Source of the DNA: Magnetococcales bacterium | Lineage (GTDB): Bacteria > Pseudomonadota > Magnetococcia > Magnetococcales > Magnetaquicoccaceae | Assembly: GCA_015228895.1 (NCBI GenBank) | Contig: JADGCR010000146.1 | Span: 1 to 5,733, forward strand | Length of the DNA: 5,733 nucleotides | Direction of reading: 5' to 3' | Notes under the pieces: model-generated | What the model was told of the DNA's origin: nothing | Database searches by the model: none | Seen by the model: the letters and a program-made list of their open reading frames with translations, nothing else | Shown: in pieces, positions 1-5,418 of the stretch | How positions within the stretch are numbered: the stretch's first letter is position 1 | How the letters are laid out: each line of letters starts with the position of its first letter | Position numbers and translations under genes: made by a program

Positions 1-241
1 AAAGGATTCCCTCCAAAAAGGTCGAGTCCTACGCGCATGGGCCACGGGTACCACCACTACGCCGGGCTCCCGGAGGACACATGGACGCGAAGCAATGGAA
101 GGGGCAGAAACGGCGGCGATCCCGCCCAGGCCTGCATGTGATGTGGCGCGTCGATTCCCCGGCAGGGTTGAGTCCGACGCGCCTGTCTCATTCTCTCAGG
201 CAAGAAAACACAGGCACCTCCACCGTCTCCTGCACCGCGCT
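1..241. other. Left flank of IS66, no recognised gene
   Basis: No reading frame here gives a protein I recognise. The best candidate is a + strand frame starting with ATG at 81, preceded by GGAGG at 72-76. It encodes about 54 residues beginning MDAKQWKGQKRRRSRPG and its TAA stop (242-244) is the first bases of the IS66 left end, so if real it was cut off by the insertion. The same frame is open back to position 3. The - strand also has a frame open through this region but it is low-complexity and arginine/proline-rich, typical of non-coding GC-rich DNA. Nothing resembles a large terminase, which is what would be expected if this flank and the one at 5336 had once been continuous. Confidence 0.5.
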
Positions 242-279
242 GTAACCGCCAATTTCTCCCCAGGGTTCCTGGCGTTGAC
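242..279 (+). repeat. IS66 left terminal inverted repeat
   Basis: Reads GTAACCGCCAATTTCTCCCC from 242 and matches the right end at 15 of 20 positions. Similarity continues more weakly to the shared TTGAC at 275-279; over the 38 aligned bases 24 match without gaps. This is the site TnpC is expected to bind and cleave. Confidence 0.8.
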
Positions 280-329
280 TGAATGATGCACCATCGTCCT
301 CCACTGCAATTTTTCAGGAGGGCGACGAG

Positions 330-773
330 ATGGAAGAGAAACCGAGGAGGAGCCGTCACGGGCAGGCATTTTGGTTGGGCCACATTATGGCATGCGAGCA
401 AGCCAGCAGAGGGATTCCGGCGTACCTGCGAGAGCATGGTCTCAGCGAGCAGAATTTTTACCGCTGGCGGAAGAAGCTGATGTTGAGCGGGGATCATCCG
501 GTGCAGCCTGCGGTGCCGATGTTCCAACGTCTGGAGGTGTTGCCCTTGCCTTCGGTGCCGGAGGAGGAATCGTCGCCGGATCGCATGGCCATATCAGCTG
601 GCGGGAGTGCCCGGACGCCTGATGCGGTGCTGGAGGTGATGACCAGTTGCCACATCCGGTTGCCAAATGGAGCGGCGCTGGAGTTGAACGGCACATTATC
701 GACCGGCTTGATCGGGCATTTGCTTCAGGTCGCCGGAGCGCTGCCGGTGATGGCGGAAAGGTTCCCCAGATGA
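330..773 (+). CDS. tnpA: IS66 accessory protein TnpA (HTH)
   Basis: This is the first gene of the IS66 set, 147 residues. The N-terminal part carries a helix-turn-helix of the transposase-8/IS66 TnpA type around residues 28-50 (core GLSEQNFYRWRKKL), in which the YRWRKKL segment is the recognisable family signature. It presumably binds element DNA and assists TnpC; the exact role of TnpA in IS66 transposition is not established. The middle (about 55-95) is proline- and serine-rich and probably a linker. The C-terminal part (about 97-135, with IRLPNGAALELNG) is the conserved second half seen in this family. The ATG at 330 is chosen because AGGAGG lies at 316-321, 8 bases upstream. The stop overlaps the tnpB start as ATGA, indicating translational coupling. 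The frame is intact. Confidence 0.88.
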   Translation: MEEKPRRSRHGQAFWLGHIMACEQASRGIPAYLREHGLSEQNFYRWRKKLMLSGDHPVQPAVPMFQRLEVLPLPSVPEEESSPDRMAISAGGSARTPDAVLEVMTSCHIRLPNGAALELNGTLSTGLIGHLLQVAGALPVMAERFPR

Positions 774-1132
774 TGCGGCCAGCCAATGACCTCAGCGAGG
801 TCTTTTTGTGCGTGCAGCCGGTGGACTTTCGCAAGGGAATGATGTCACTGGCGGCGCTGGTGGAACGGGAGCTTGGTTTGAACCCGTTCGAGACGCGGCT
901 GTTCGTCTTCACCAATCGGGACCGGAACCGGGTGCGGATTTTGTATTGGGAGCGCAACGGGTTCTGCCTCTGGCAGAAACGGCTGGAAAAGGAACGGTTC
1001 CACTGGTTGCGCCGGGAGGACGGCCAGGCGGTGGCGAGCATTGGTGGTCAGCAGCTCAACTGGCTGCTGGATGGGTACGACATTACCCGGATGAAGCCGC
1101 ATAAGGAGTTGAAATATTCAATTGTTTCCTAG
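770..1132 (+). CDS. tnpB: IS66 Orf2-like protein TnpB
   Basis: A 120-residue protein of the IS66 Orf2 family, which is usually about 115-120 residues. The diagnostic segments are present: VQPVDFRKGMMSLAALV near residues 15-31, then RLFVFTNRDRNRVRILYWERNGFCLWQKRLEKERF in the middle, a very conserved block in this family, followed by a short acidic/Gln-rich region and a C-terminal LLDGYDITRMKPHKEL. TnpB is required together with TnpA for efficient IS66 transposition in characterised members, but its biochemical activity is unknown. The frame is open upstream to 647, but ATG at 770 is taken as the start: it overlaps the tnpA stop (ATGA) and gives the family length. A second ATG at 773 is equally possible. 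There is only a weak upstream Shine-Dalgarno (GGAAAGG), fitting coupled translation from tnpA. Confidence 0.92.
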   Translation: MMRPANDLSEVFLCVQPVDFRKGMMSLAALVERELGLNPFETRLFVFTNRDRNRVRILYWERNGFCLWQKRLEKERFHWLRREDGQAVASIGGQQLNWLLDGYDITRMKPHKELKYSIVS

Positions 1133-1166
1133 CGGTTAGGTCTGATTTCTGGTATGATTTTCACCC

Positions 1167-2777
1167 ATGGATACCACTTCAGACCAATCATTTTCACCAC
1201 TTTCCGACGACCCTGAGACATTGCGGGAGACGGTCTTGTCTCTGCAATCAGAGAACCGGAAATTGACTCTGTCGCGGGACGAGTGGCAACAGCGGACGGA
1301 GTTGTTGACGGAGCAGCTACGCCTGTTGCGCGCCAAGATGTTCGGACGCTCCAGCGAAAAGACGCCGTTTGAGCATCCCAGCCTGTTCAACGAGGCCGAG
1401 CAGGATGCGGATGGCCAAGAGGACGAACCAGACGCCGACGTTTCGGCAGCCGAGCAGGAAGTTGAAGCGGCTGCCATCACTGTGGCGGGTCACACCCGGA
1501 GTCCCAAGGGGCGCAAACCGTTGCCGTCCAATCTGCCTCGGGAAGAGGTCATTCATGATCTGCCGGCGGATCAAAAAATCTGCGGCCTGGATGGTCATGA
1601 GTTGGTGGAAATCGGTCGCGAGGTCAGCGAGCAGTTGGAGATCGTCCCTGCCCAGGTGAAGGTACTCCAGCACGTTCGGATCAAATACGGCTGTCCGCAT
1701 TGCCGCCAGGGCGTGAGAATCGCGCCGCCGCCACGCCGCCCACTGCCCAAAGCCATGGCGTCGGCGAGCCTGTTGGCTTACGTCGCGATCTCCAAGTACG
1801 CCGACGCCTTGCCTTTGTATCGGCAGGAGGGCATCTTCAAGCGGTACGGGTTGGATTTGAGCCGGACGACATTGGCTAACTGGATGATCGGGTCCGGCCA
1901 ACTGGTGCAGCCGCTGATCAACCTGATGCAGGATCGAATGCTGGAGCATGGTTACATCCGGATGGACGAAACCACACTCCAGGTGCTTAATGAACCGGGC
2001 AAGGCAGCCACCAGCAAGTCCTACATGTGGGTGCAAGTGGGCGGTGCGCCGACCGAACGGGTGGTTTTGTTCAACTACGATTCCAGCCGTGGCGGCCATG
2101 TGCCGAAGGAACTGCTGGCTGGTTATAAGGGATGGCTGCAGACCGATGGCTATAACGGCTACCTGGCCATTGGCGCCCAGCCTGACGTGGAGCATCTCGG
2201 GTGCTGGGCCCATGTGCGACGCATGTTCGTGGAGGCGGTGACAGGCGCTGGGAAAGGCGGCAAGCATTCCAAAGCCCAGCAAGGGGTGAACAAGATCGCC
2301 AAGCTGTACGCCATTGAAAAACGGATTCGAGGCCGAACACCTGAGGAGCGCTTCAAGGTGCGACAACAAGAGGTGCCGCCTATTCTCAAGGAGATTCGGG
2401 AGTGGATGGACGAACTTTCGCCCAGAGTCGTGCCCTCATCGCTGACCGGGAAGGCCCTGGCCTACATGAATGGCCAATGGGATCGCCTGACCCGGTACAT
2501 TGAGGACGGTCGACTGGAGATCGACAACAATGGCGCGGAGAACGCCATTCGCCCCTTCGTGGTGGGCCGCAAGAATTGGCTATTTTCGGATACCGTGCGA
2601 GGTGCCAAGGCCTCCGCCAACCTCTACAGCATTATCGAAACGGCCAAGGCCAACGACTTGGAACCGTTCGCTTATCTGCGCCACATCTTCACCGAACTTC
2701 CCACTGCCACCACCCTGGAAGACTTTGAAAAGCTCCTCCCATGGAACCTCGATCAGGCCGCTTTGTCAATCGCCTGA
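1167..2777 (+). CDS. tnpC: IS66-family DDE transposase TnpC
   Basis: The catalytic transposase, 536 residues, full length for the family. Residues about 17-60 form a heptad-like coiled coil (the transposase leucine-zipper region), followed by an acidic linker (about 75-105). A zinc-binding domain follows at about 125-185, with candidate ligands Cys139, His144, Cys176 and Cys179 (CPHC). The RNase H-like DDE domain runs from about 195 to 487; the likely catalytic acids are Asp267 (RMDETTLQVL), Asp327 (LQTDGYNGY) and Glu458 (DNNGAENAIRP). The intervening GCWAHVRRMF motif at 345-354 is also typical. A C-terminal IS66 motif (DLEPFAYLRHIFTELP, about 497-512) closes the protein. The ATG at 1167 is the first in frame after a stop, 34 bases beyond tnpB. 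There is no Shine-Dalgarno sequence in front of it. No frameshift or missing catalytic residue is seen, so the enzyme is probably functional. Confidence 0.95.
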   Translation: MDTTSDQSFSPLSDDPETLRETVLSLQSENRKLTLSRDEWQQRTELLTEQLRLLRAKMFGRSSEKTPFEHPSLFNEAEQDADGQEDEPDADVSAAEQEVEAAAITVAGHTRSPKGRKPLPSNLPREEVIHDLPADQKICGLDGHELVEIGREVSEQLEIVPAQVKVLQHVRIKYGCPHCRQGVRIAPPPRRPLPKAMASASLLAYVAISKYADALPLYRQEGIFKRYGLDLSRTTLANWMIGSGQLVQPLINLMQDRMLEHGYIRMDETTLQVLNEPGKAATSKSYMWVQVGGAPTERVVLFNYDSSRGGHVPKELLAGYKGWLQTDGYNGYLAIGAQPDVEHLGCWAHVRRMFVEAVTGAGKGGKHSKAQQGVNKIAKLYAIEKRIRGRTPEERFKVRQQEVPPILKEIREWMDELSPRVVPSSLTGKALAYMNGQWDRLTRYIEDGRLEIDNNGAENAIRPFVVGRKNWLFSDTVRGAKASANLYSIIETAKANDLEPFAYLRHIFTELPTATTLEDFEKLLPWNLDQAALSIA

Positions 2778-2802
2778 AATACGCGGAGAAAATACCGCTT
2801 AC
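2765..2802 (-). repeat. IS66 right terminal inverted repeat
   Basis: Read on the - strand from 2802 it begins GTAAGCGGTATTTTCTCCGC, the classical IS66 end, and pairs with the left end at 242. The tnpC stop codon (2775-2777) lies inside this repeat region, so the gene runs right up to the element terminus. Confidence 0.8.
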
Positions 2803-2804
2803 AA

Positions 2805-2849
2805 TGGCGGAGTAAAAATCCCCAAAAATGGCGGGCGAAAATTCCCCAG
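2805..2849 (+). repeat. IS21 inverted repeat distal to istB
   Basis: Two tandem 24-nt-spaced units, each TGGCG followed by an A-rich stretch and a CCCC block (2805-2828 and 2829-2849). The sequence ends in GAAAATTCCCCAG exactly as the opposite end does. These units are probably IstA binding sites. Confidence 0.82.
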
Positions 2850-2918
2850 ATTTGGCCCGGTGATCAGCCGGGGAAGGATCGGCGAGTCCTATCCGAGAAA
2901 TACGACGGGAGCATAAAG

Positions 2919-3029
2919 TGGGCGCTCCACCTTGGAGCGTGGGCCCACCCCCCGGACCCCAAAGGCATGCCCGTCCGCCAAAACCGGCTCCGCCGGCGGC
3001 CAGGCATGCCGATGGTACCCAGGGGGTCC
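2919..3029. repeat. GC-rich multi-hairpin region downstream of istB
   Basis: This non-coding stretch lies between the istB stop and the distal IS21 repeat. It contains a perfect 7-bp stem with a 3-base loop at 2923-2939 (CGCTCCA / TGGAGCG), followed by a larger inverted repeat with 14 of 16 arm positions pairing (2964-2979, GGCATGCCCGTCCGCC, with 2995-3010). Inside the loop CCGG segments can pair again, and outside it GGACCCC (2954-2960) matches GGGGTCC (3023-3029). There is no run of T after the stems, so a simple intrinsic terminator is not shown. It may insulate istAB from outside transcription, or be a small inserted repeat element. The pairing is visible; the role is unknown. Confidence 0.6.
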
Positions 3030-3056
3030 ACCCCATCTCAAAGGTCGTACGTCCAT

Positions 3057-3938
3057 TTATATCCCGTCGTGCGGCAATGAGTTGCGAGCCACGGGGTTCT
3101 TCATCGCGGGAGGTTTTTTCCGTAGTGGTGCCGGCTCATGTCTTCCATCTGCTGTGCAGGACGGGAAGAGATGGGGAAGAAGGTCGGCGTGTTTTCGCAG
3201 CCTGTAGCTGGCTCCCTCGATCTGGACAACGATGGCGTGATGCAGGAGACGATCCAGAAGGGCAGTAGCCACCACATGGTCACCGAAGATCTCCCCCCAT
3301 TCGGAGAACCCCCGGTTGGAGGTAAGGATCATGGCGCCACGTTCGTAGCGGGCGTTGACGAGTTGAAAGAACAGGTTCCCGCCCCCGGAGGCCACCGGCA
3401 GGTAGCCGATTTCGTCGACAATCAACAGGGACGGTCTGCAGAAGAACCTGAGACGCTCGTTGAGTTTGCCTTCGCGATCAGCCTTGGCCAGGGTGGTTAC
3501 GAGATCGGTCAGGGTAGAGAAATAGACGCTGCGTCCATCCTTGACCGCCTCCAGTCCGAGGGCCAGGGCGATGTGGCTCTTGCCGGTGCCTGGAGGTCCC
3601 AGAAGGTGAACGGCCTCGTTGCGATGGATGAACTCCAACTGGGCCAGGGCAAGAATTCGGTTCTTGTCCAGGGATGGCTGAAATGAGAAGTCGAAGCCGG
3701 ACAGCGTTTTGATGGCCGCCATGCGGGCTGTGCGCAAGGCAGTCTTGAGACGGTGCCCCTCTCGCAGGAGGCATTCCTCGGCAAGGAGGTTGTCGATGGC
3801 CTCCAGCGGAGCAATCGCTCCCTGCTCCAACTGACGGACGATGCTGTCCAGCACCTCCAGCGCTCGGGGCATTTTGAGTGCAACCAGGTGTCCACGAAGA
3901 CGGTCAATGGGCAAGGCGGCTTTGGGATCGTTGCTCAT
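3057..3938 (-). CDS. istB: IS21 helper ATPase IstB
   Basis: A 293-residue AAA+ ATPase of the IstB/DnaC-like family, which loads on target DNA and stimulates IstA transposase. The N-terminal helical domain (about 8-75) has the family features (IDRLRGHLVALKMPRALEVL, then LLAEECLLRE). Walker A is GPPGTGKS at 114-121, Walker B is LLIVDEIGYLP at 171-181, and a sensor-1 Asn lies in ILTSNRGF (about 208). Candidate arginine residues follow at LLDRLLHH and YRLR. ATG at 3938 is chosen because it overlaps the istA stop (ATGA) and has a GAGG motif 7 bases upstream. The last 35 or so residues after LPHLFP are basic and proline-rich and have no family feature I recognise, making the protein somewhat longer than the usual 245-265 residues. 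All ATPase motifs are intact. Confidence 0.95.
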   Translation of the reverse strand: MSNDPKAALPIDRLRGHLVALKMPRALEVLDSIVRQLEQGAIAPLEAIDNLLAEECLLREGHRLKTALRTARMAAIKTLSGFDFSFQPSLDKNRILALAQLEFIHRNEAVHLLGPPGTGKSHIALALGLEAVKDGRSVYFSTLTDLVTTLAKADREGKLNERLRFFCRPSLLIVDEIGYLPVASGGGNLFFQLVNARYERGAMILTSNRGFSEWGEIFGDHVVATALLDRLLHHAIVVQIEGASYRLRKHADLLPHLFPSCTADGRHEPAPLRKKPPAMKNPVARNSLPHDGI

Positions 3939-5197
3939 GTTCTGGCCTCGGCGATCCGCTTGCCCACTGCGGCGTAGACCGCCAGCGGCCTTTGTTGCAC
4001 CGAGTGTCCGGGACGGTAATCCGGAGGTGGCTTGCTGCTTTCCATCATGGTTGGGCTGTTGACAGGTGCCGTCAGGCTGCGATGACCGGCAGCGATGCGG
4101 CGCTGTCCACGCCCCTCCAGGATGGGATGGGTGGCGATGAGTTGACCGTTTTCAAAGATGCGGATTTCATCGGCCAGGGATTGGACATCCACCACTCGCC
4201 TCGTAGTGCTGTTGGGCACGCTGTAGAAATTGCCTCCAATGGAGACCATGCCATCCTTGGAGATTCTCCGGTCGAATTTGAGTACGTCCCGAAAAGGACC
4301 GGCAGGAAGCGATCCCAGGTGAGCACGTTCTTCGGCGAAGTGCTCCTGGACCACGCGCCTGGTGGTGGAGTGCAGCCTTTGATTGGCCACCTCATCCAGC
4401 CATTTCCGGAACTGCGCATTCAAATCGCCCAGATTGCGGAAGCTTCGTCCCAGAAAGAAGTCCTCACGCACGTAGCGGAAGGGGCGCTCCACCTTGCCCT
4501 TGGTTTTTGCCCGGTAGGGCCGGCATGCCTTGGGCAGAAATCCATAGTGGGCAGAGAACGCGAGCATGGTCTTGTTGTAGGCAATGCCTTCGTTCTCGTT
4601 TTCGTCCTGGACCACGGTTTTCATCCGGTCGTAAAGAATGGTCGCCGGAACTCCGCCCAAGGCTTCGAATGCCTCCTGGTGGCAGCGCAGGACCGTCTGG
4701 AGATCCTGATGGAGGACGAAGCGACCCCACATGAAGCGGCTATGGCCAAGGACCAGTGAAAACAACCAAACGATGCGTTCGACTCCCGGTTCGTCTTCAA
4801 AGGTGGTGCGGAAAAACGAGAAATCCGCCTGCCCCTGACGCCCGGGTGGGGTCTCAAAACGAAGCTCAAAACCGGTGGTGGCGGGAGGCCGGACAGCGCG
4901 GAGAAAATCCTTAACCGCCGTATAGCCACCCTGGTAGCCCAACTCACGAATCTCACGGAACAGGCGGGTGCCGTTGAGTTCTGGAACAGCCCTGACCCTC
5001 TCGGCAAGGTAGCCTTGAAAAGGCTCCAGCAAGGTGGGACGGTGGGGCCGAGGGCCGTACTTCGGCGGTTCAACCCCGCGTCGAATGGTGTTGCGGACGG
5101 TCTTCCTGTCAAAACCAGTCTGGCGACTGATGGCAGAAATGGACAGTCCTTCCCGATGCAGTTCGATGATCATGAAAATCTCCCCAAGCTTGACCAC
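3935..5197 (-). CDS. istA: IS21-family DDE transposase IstA
   Basis: The transposase that cuts and joins the element ends, 420 residues from the chosen start. Numbering from GTG at 5197: an N-terminal helix-turn-helix (about 18-41, LSISAISRQTGFDRKTVRNT), then a helical DNA-binding segment (about 55-105), and an RNase H-like rve domain with catalytic Asp125 (GQADFSFF), Asp190 (ATILYDRMKT) and Glu237 (TKGKVERPFRY). A beta-barrel-like C-terminal domain follows (about 315-360, VSIGGNFYSVP), as in other IstA proteins. The frame continues upstream to a TTG at 5305, but that codon is inside the terminal repeat and the extra 36 residues are unlike IstA. GTG at 5197 has AAGGAGG 7 bases upstream (5205-5211) and starts the family-typical VKLGEIFMIIELHREG. 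The stop overlaps istB. Confidence 0.95.
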   Translation of the reverse strand: MVKLGEIFMIIELHREGLSISAISRQTGFDRKTVRNTIRRGVEPPKYGPRPHRPTLLEPFQGYLAERVRAVPELNGTRLFREIRELGYQGGYTAVKDFLRAVRPPATTGFELRFETPPGRQGQADFSFFRTTFEDEPGVERIVWLFSLVLGHSRFMWGRFVLHQDLQTVLRCHQEAFEALGGVPATILYDRMKTVVQDENENEGIAYNKTMLAFSAHYGFLPKACRPYRAKTKGKVERPFRYVREDFFLGRSFRNLGDLNAQFRKWLDEVANQRLHSTTRRVVQEHFAEERAHLGSLPAGPFRDVLKFDRRISKDGMVSIGGNFYSVPNSTTRRVVDVQSLADEIRIFENGQLIATHPILEGRGQRRIAAGHRSLTAPVNSPTMMESSKPPPDYRPGHSVQQRPLAVYAAVGKRIAEART

Positions 5198-5204
5198 TGG
5201 CCCG

Positions 5205-5211
5205 CCTCCTT
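5205..5211 (-). promoter_or_regulatory. Ribosome binding site fixing the istA GTG start
   Basis: AAGGAGG on the - strand lies 7 bases before the GTG at 5197. It is the only strong Shine-Dalgarno in the leader and decides between GTG 5197, TTG 5305 and an internal ATG at 5173. Confidence 0.75.
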
Positions 5212-5290
5212 CCTCGTCGTTGAGGAGGAAATAATCGGGCAAATGAGCGTTCGACCCAGAGGGTTTTCCCGGGTCAGGCAGAACCCTGAA

Positions 5291-5335
5291 CTGGGGAATT
5301 TTCAATCGCCACTTTTGGGGAGTTTACAAGCGCCA
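5291..5335 (-). repeat. IS21 inverted repeat proximal to istA
   Basis: On the - strand it reads two units, TGGCGCTTGTAAACTCCCC then TGGCGATTGAAAATTCCCC, spaced 24 nt. It matches the opposite end at 35 of 45 positions, with identical CCCCAAAA and GAAAATTCCCCAG blocks. Confidence 0.82.
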
Positions 5336-5418
5336 TCGACAGGGGCCAACTCAGCGGTGGGCCTGCGCTCCATGCCGGTGCGTTACCTGGCCTTGGCCAT
5401 GGCGGGAATGATGTTCAT
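5336..5418 (-). pseudogene. Truncated gene after terminase small subunit, probable large-terminase start
   Basis: An ATG at 5418 overlaps the preceding gene's stop as ATGA and has GGAGG 10 bases upstream (5429-5433), so a coupled gene clearly began here. It encodes only MNIIPAMAKAR before a TAA at 5385-5383. Reading on past that stop in the same frame gives RTGMERRPTAELAPVDGA and then enters the IS21 end. In lambda-like packaging operons the large terminase follows the small subunit directly, so this is most likely its first codons. The fragment is too short to prove it by sequence. The rest of the gene is not on the other side of the two insertion sequences. The in-frame stop suggests decay, or else a very short unrelated peptide. 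Confidence 0.4.

Larger units (their letters stand above)
242..2802 (+). mobile_element. Complete IS66-family insertion sequence (about 2.56 kb)
   Basis: The element contains the three-gene IS66 set tnpA-tnpB-tnpC in the usual order and orientation, and its length falls in the usual family range of roughly 2.5-2.7 kb. Its ends are inverted repeats beginning GTAA, the typical IS66 terminus: 242 onward on the + strand and 2802 backward on the - strand agree at 15 of the first 20 bases. All three reading frames are intact. IS66 elements normally make an 8-bp target duplication. Here the 8 bases before the left end (accgcgct, 234-241) and after the right end (aatggcgg, 2803-2810) do not match, because the right flank is already the end of an IS21 element. 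The family, gene content and boundaries are visible; the loss of the duplication by rearrangement is inferred. Confidence 0.92.
2805..5335 (-). mobile_element. Complete IS21-family insertion sequence (about 2.53 kb)
   Basis: It carries istA and istB in the standard overlapping order on the - strand and is bounded by inverted repeats that begin TGGCG, with TG at one end and CA at the other as usual for IS21. The 45-bp ends (2805-2849 and 5291-5335) match at 35 positions. Multiple short repeats near the ends are a known property of the family. IS21 elements normally leave a 4-8 bp duplication; none is visible (flanks ttacaa before 2805 and tcgacagg after 5335). The outer boundary could be a few bases further in (an alternative right end at 5328, ending in TGTAAAC on the - strand), but the TGGCG start shared by both ends favours the limits given. 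Confidence 0.9.

Noticed and set aside
57..527. 156-codon - strand frame spanning the left flank and IS66 left end
   Set aside because: It crosses the IS66 boundary and runs antisense to tnpA, so it cannot be an ancestral gene. Its composition is not protein-like.
442..1041. 199-codon open frame on the - strand across tnpA/tnpB
   Set aside because: It is opposite two well-supported overlapping genes and its product is Ser/Arg/Pro-rich with no domain.
1317..2369. 350-codon open frame on the - strand inside tnpC
   Set aside because: It is the antisense shadow of the IS66 transposase, which has full family motifs on the + strand. The antisense product shows no recognisable domain and has a His/Leu-rich composition typical of such shadows.
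2805..2849. Tandem 24-nt units as a CRISPR-like array
   Set aside because: Only two units, with no separate spacers, and the same pattern occurs inverted at the other end of the IS21 element; these are transposase-binding end repeats.
3878..4759. 293-codon open frame on the + strand opposite istA
   Set aside because: IstA on the - strand has an intact D-D-E domain over the same bases; the + strand product shows nothing familiar.
2799..5329. Direct repeat TTACAA at 2799-2804 and 5324-5329 as an IS21 target duplication
   Set aside because: It would place the right end inside the terminal repeat, so the two ends would no longer align as inverted repeats (TGGCG at one end, CTCCCC at the other). 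It is probably a chance match, since one copy belongs to the IS66 end.
242..5335. A composite transposon or novel multi-gene system carrying cargo
   Set aside because: Every intact gene between 242 and 5335 is a standard transposition gene of IS66 or IS21. There is no passenger gene between or inside them.
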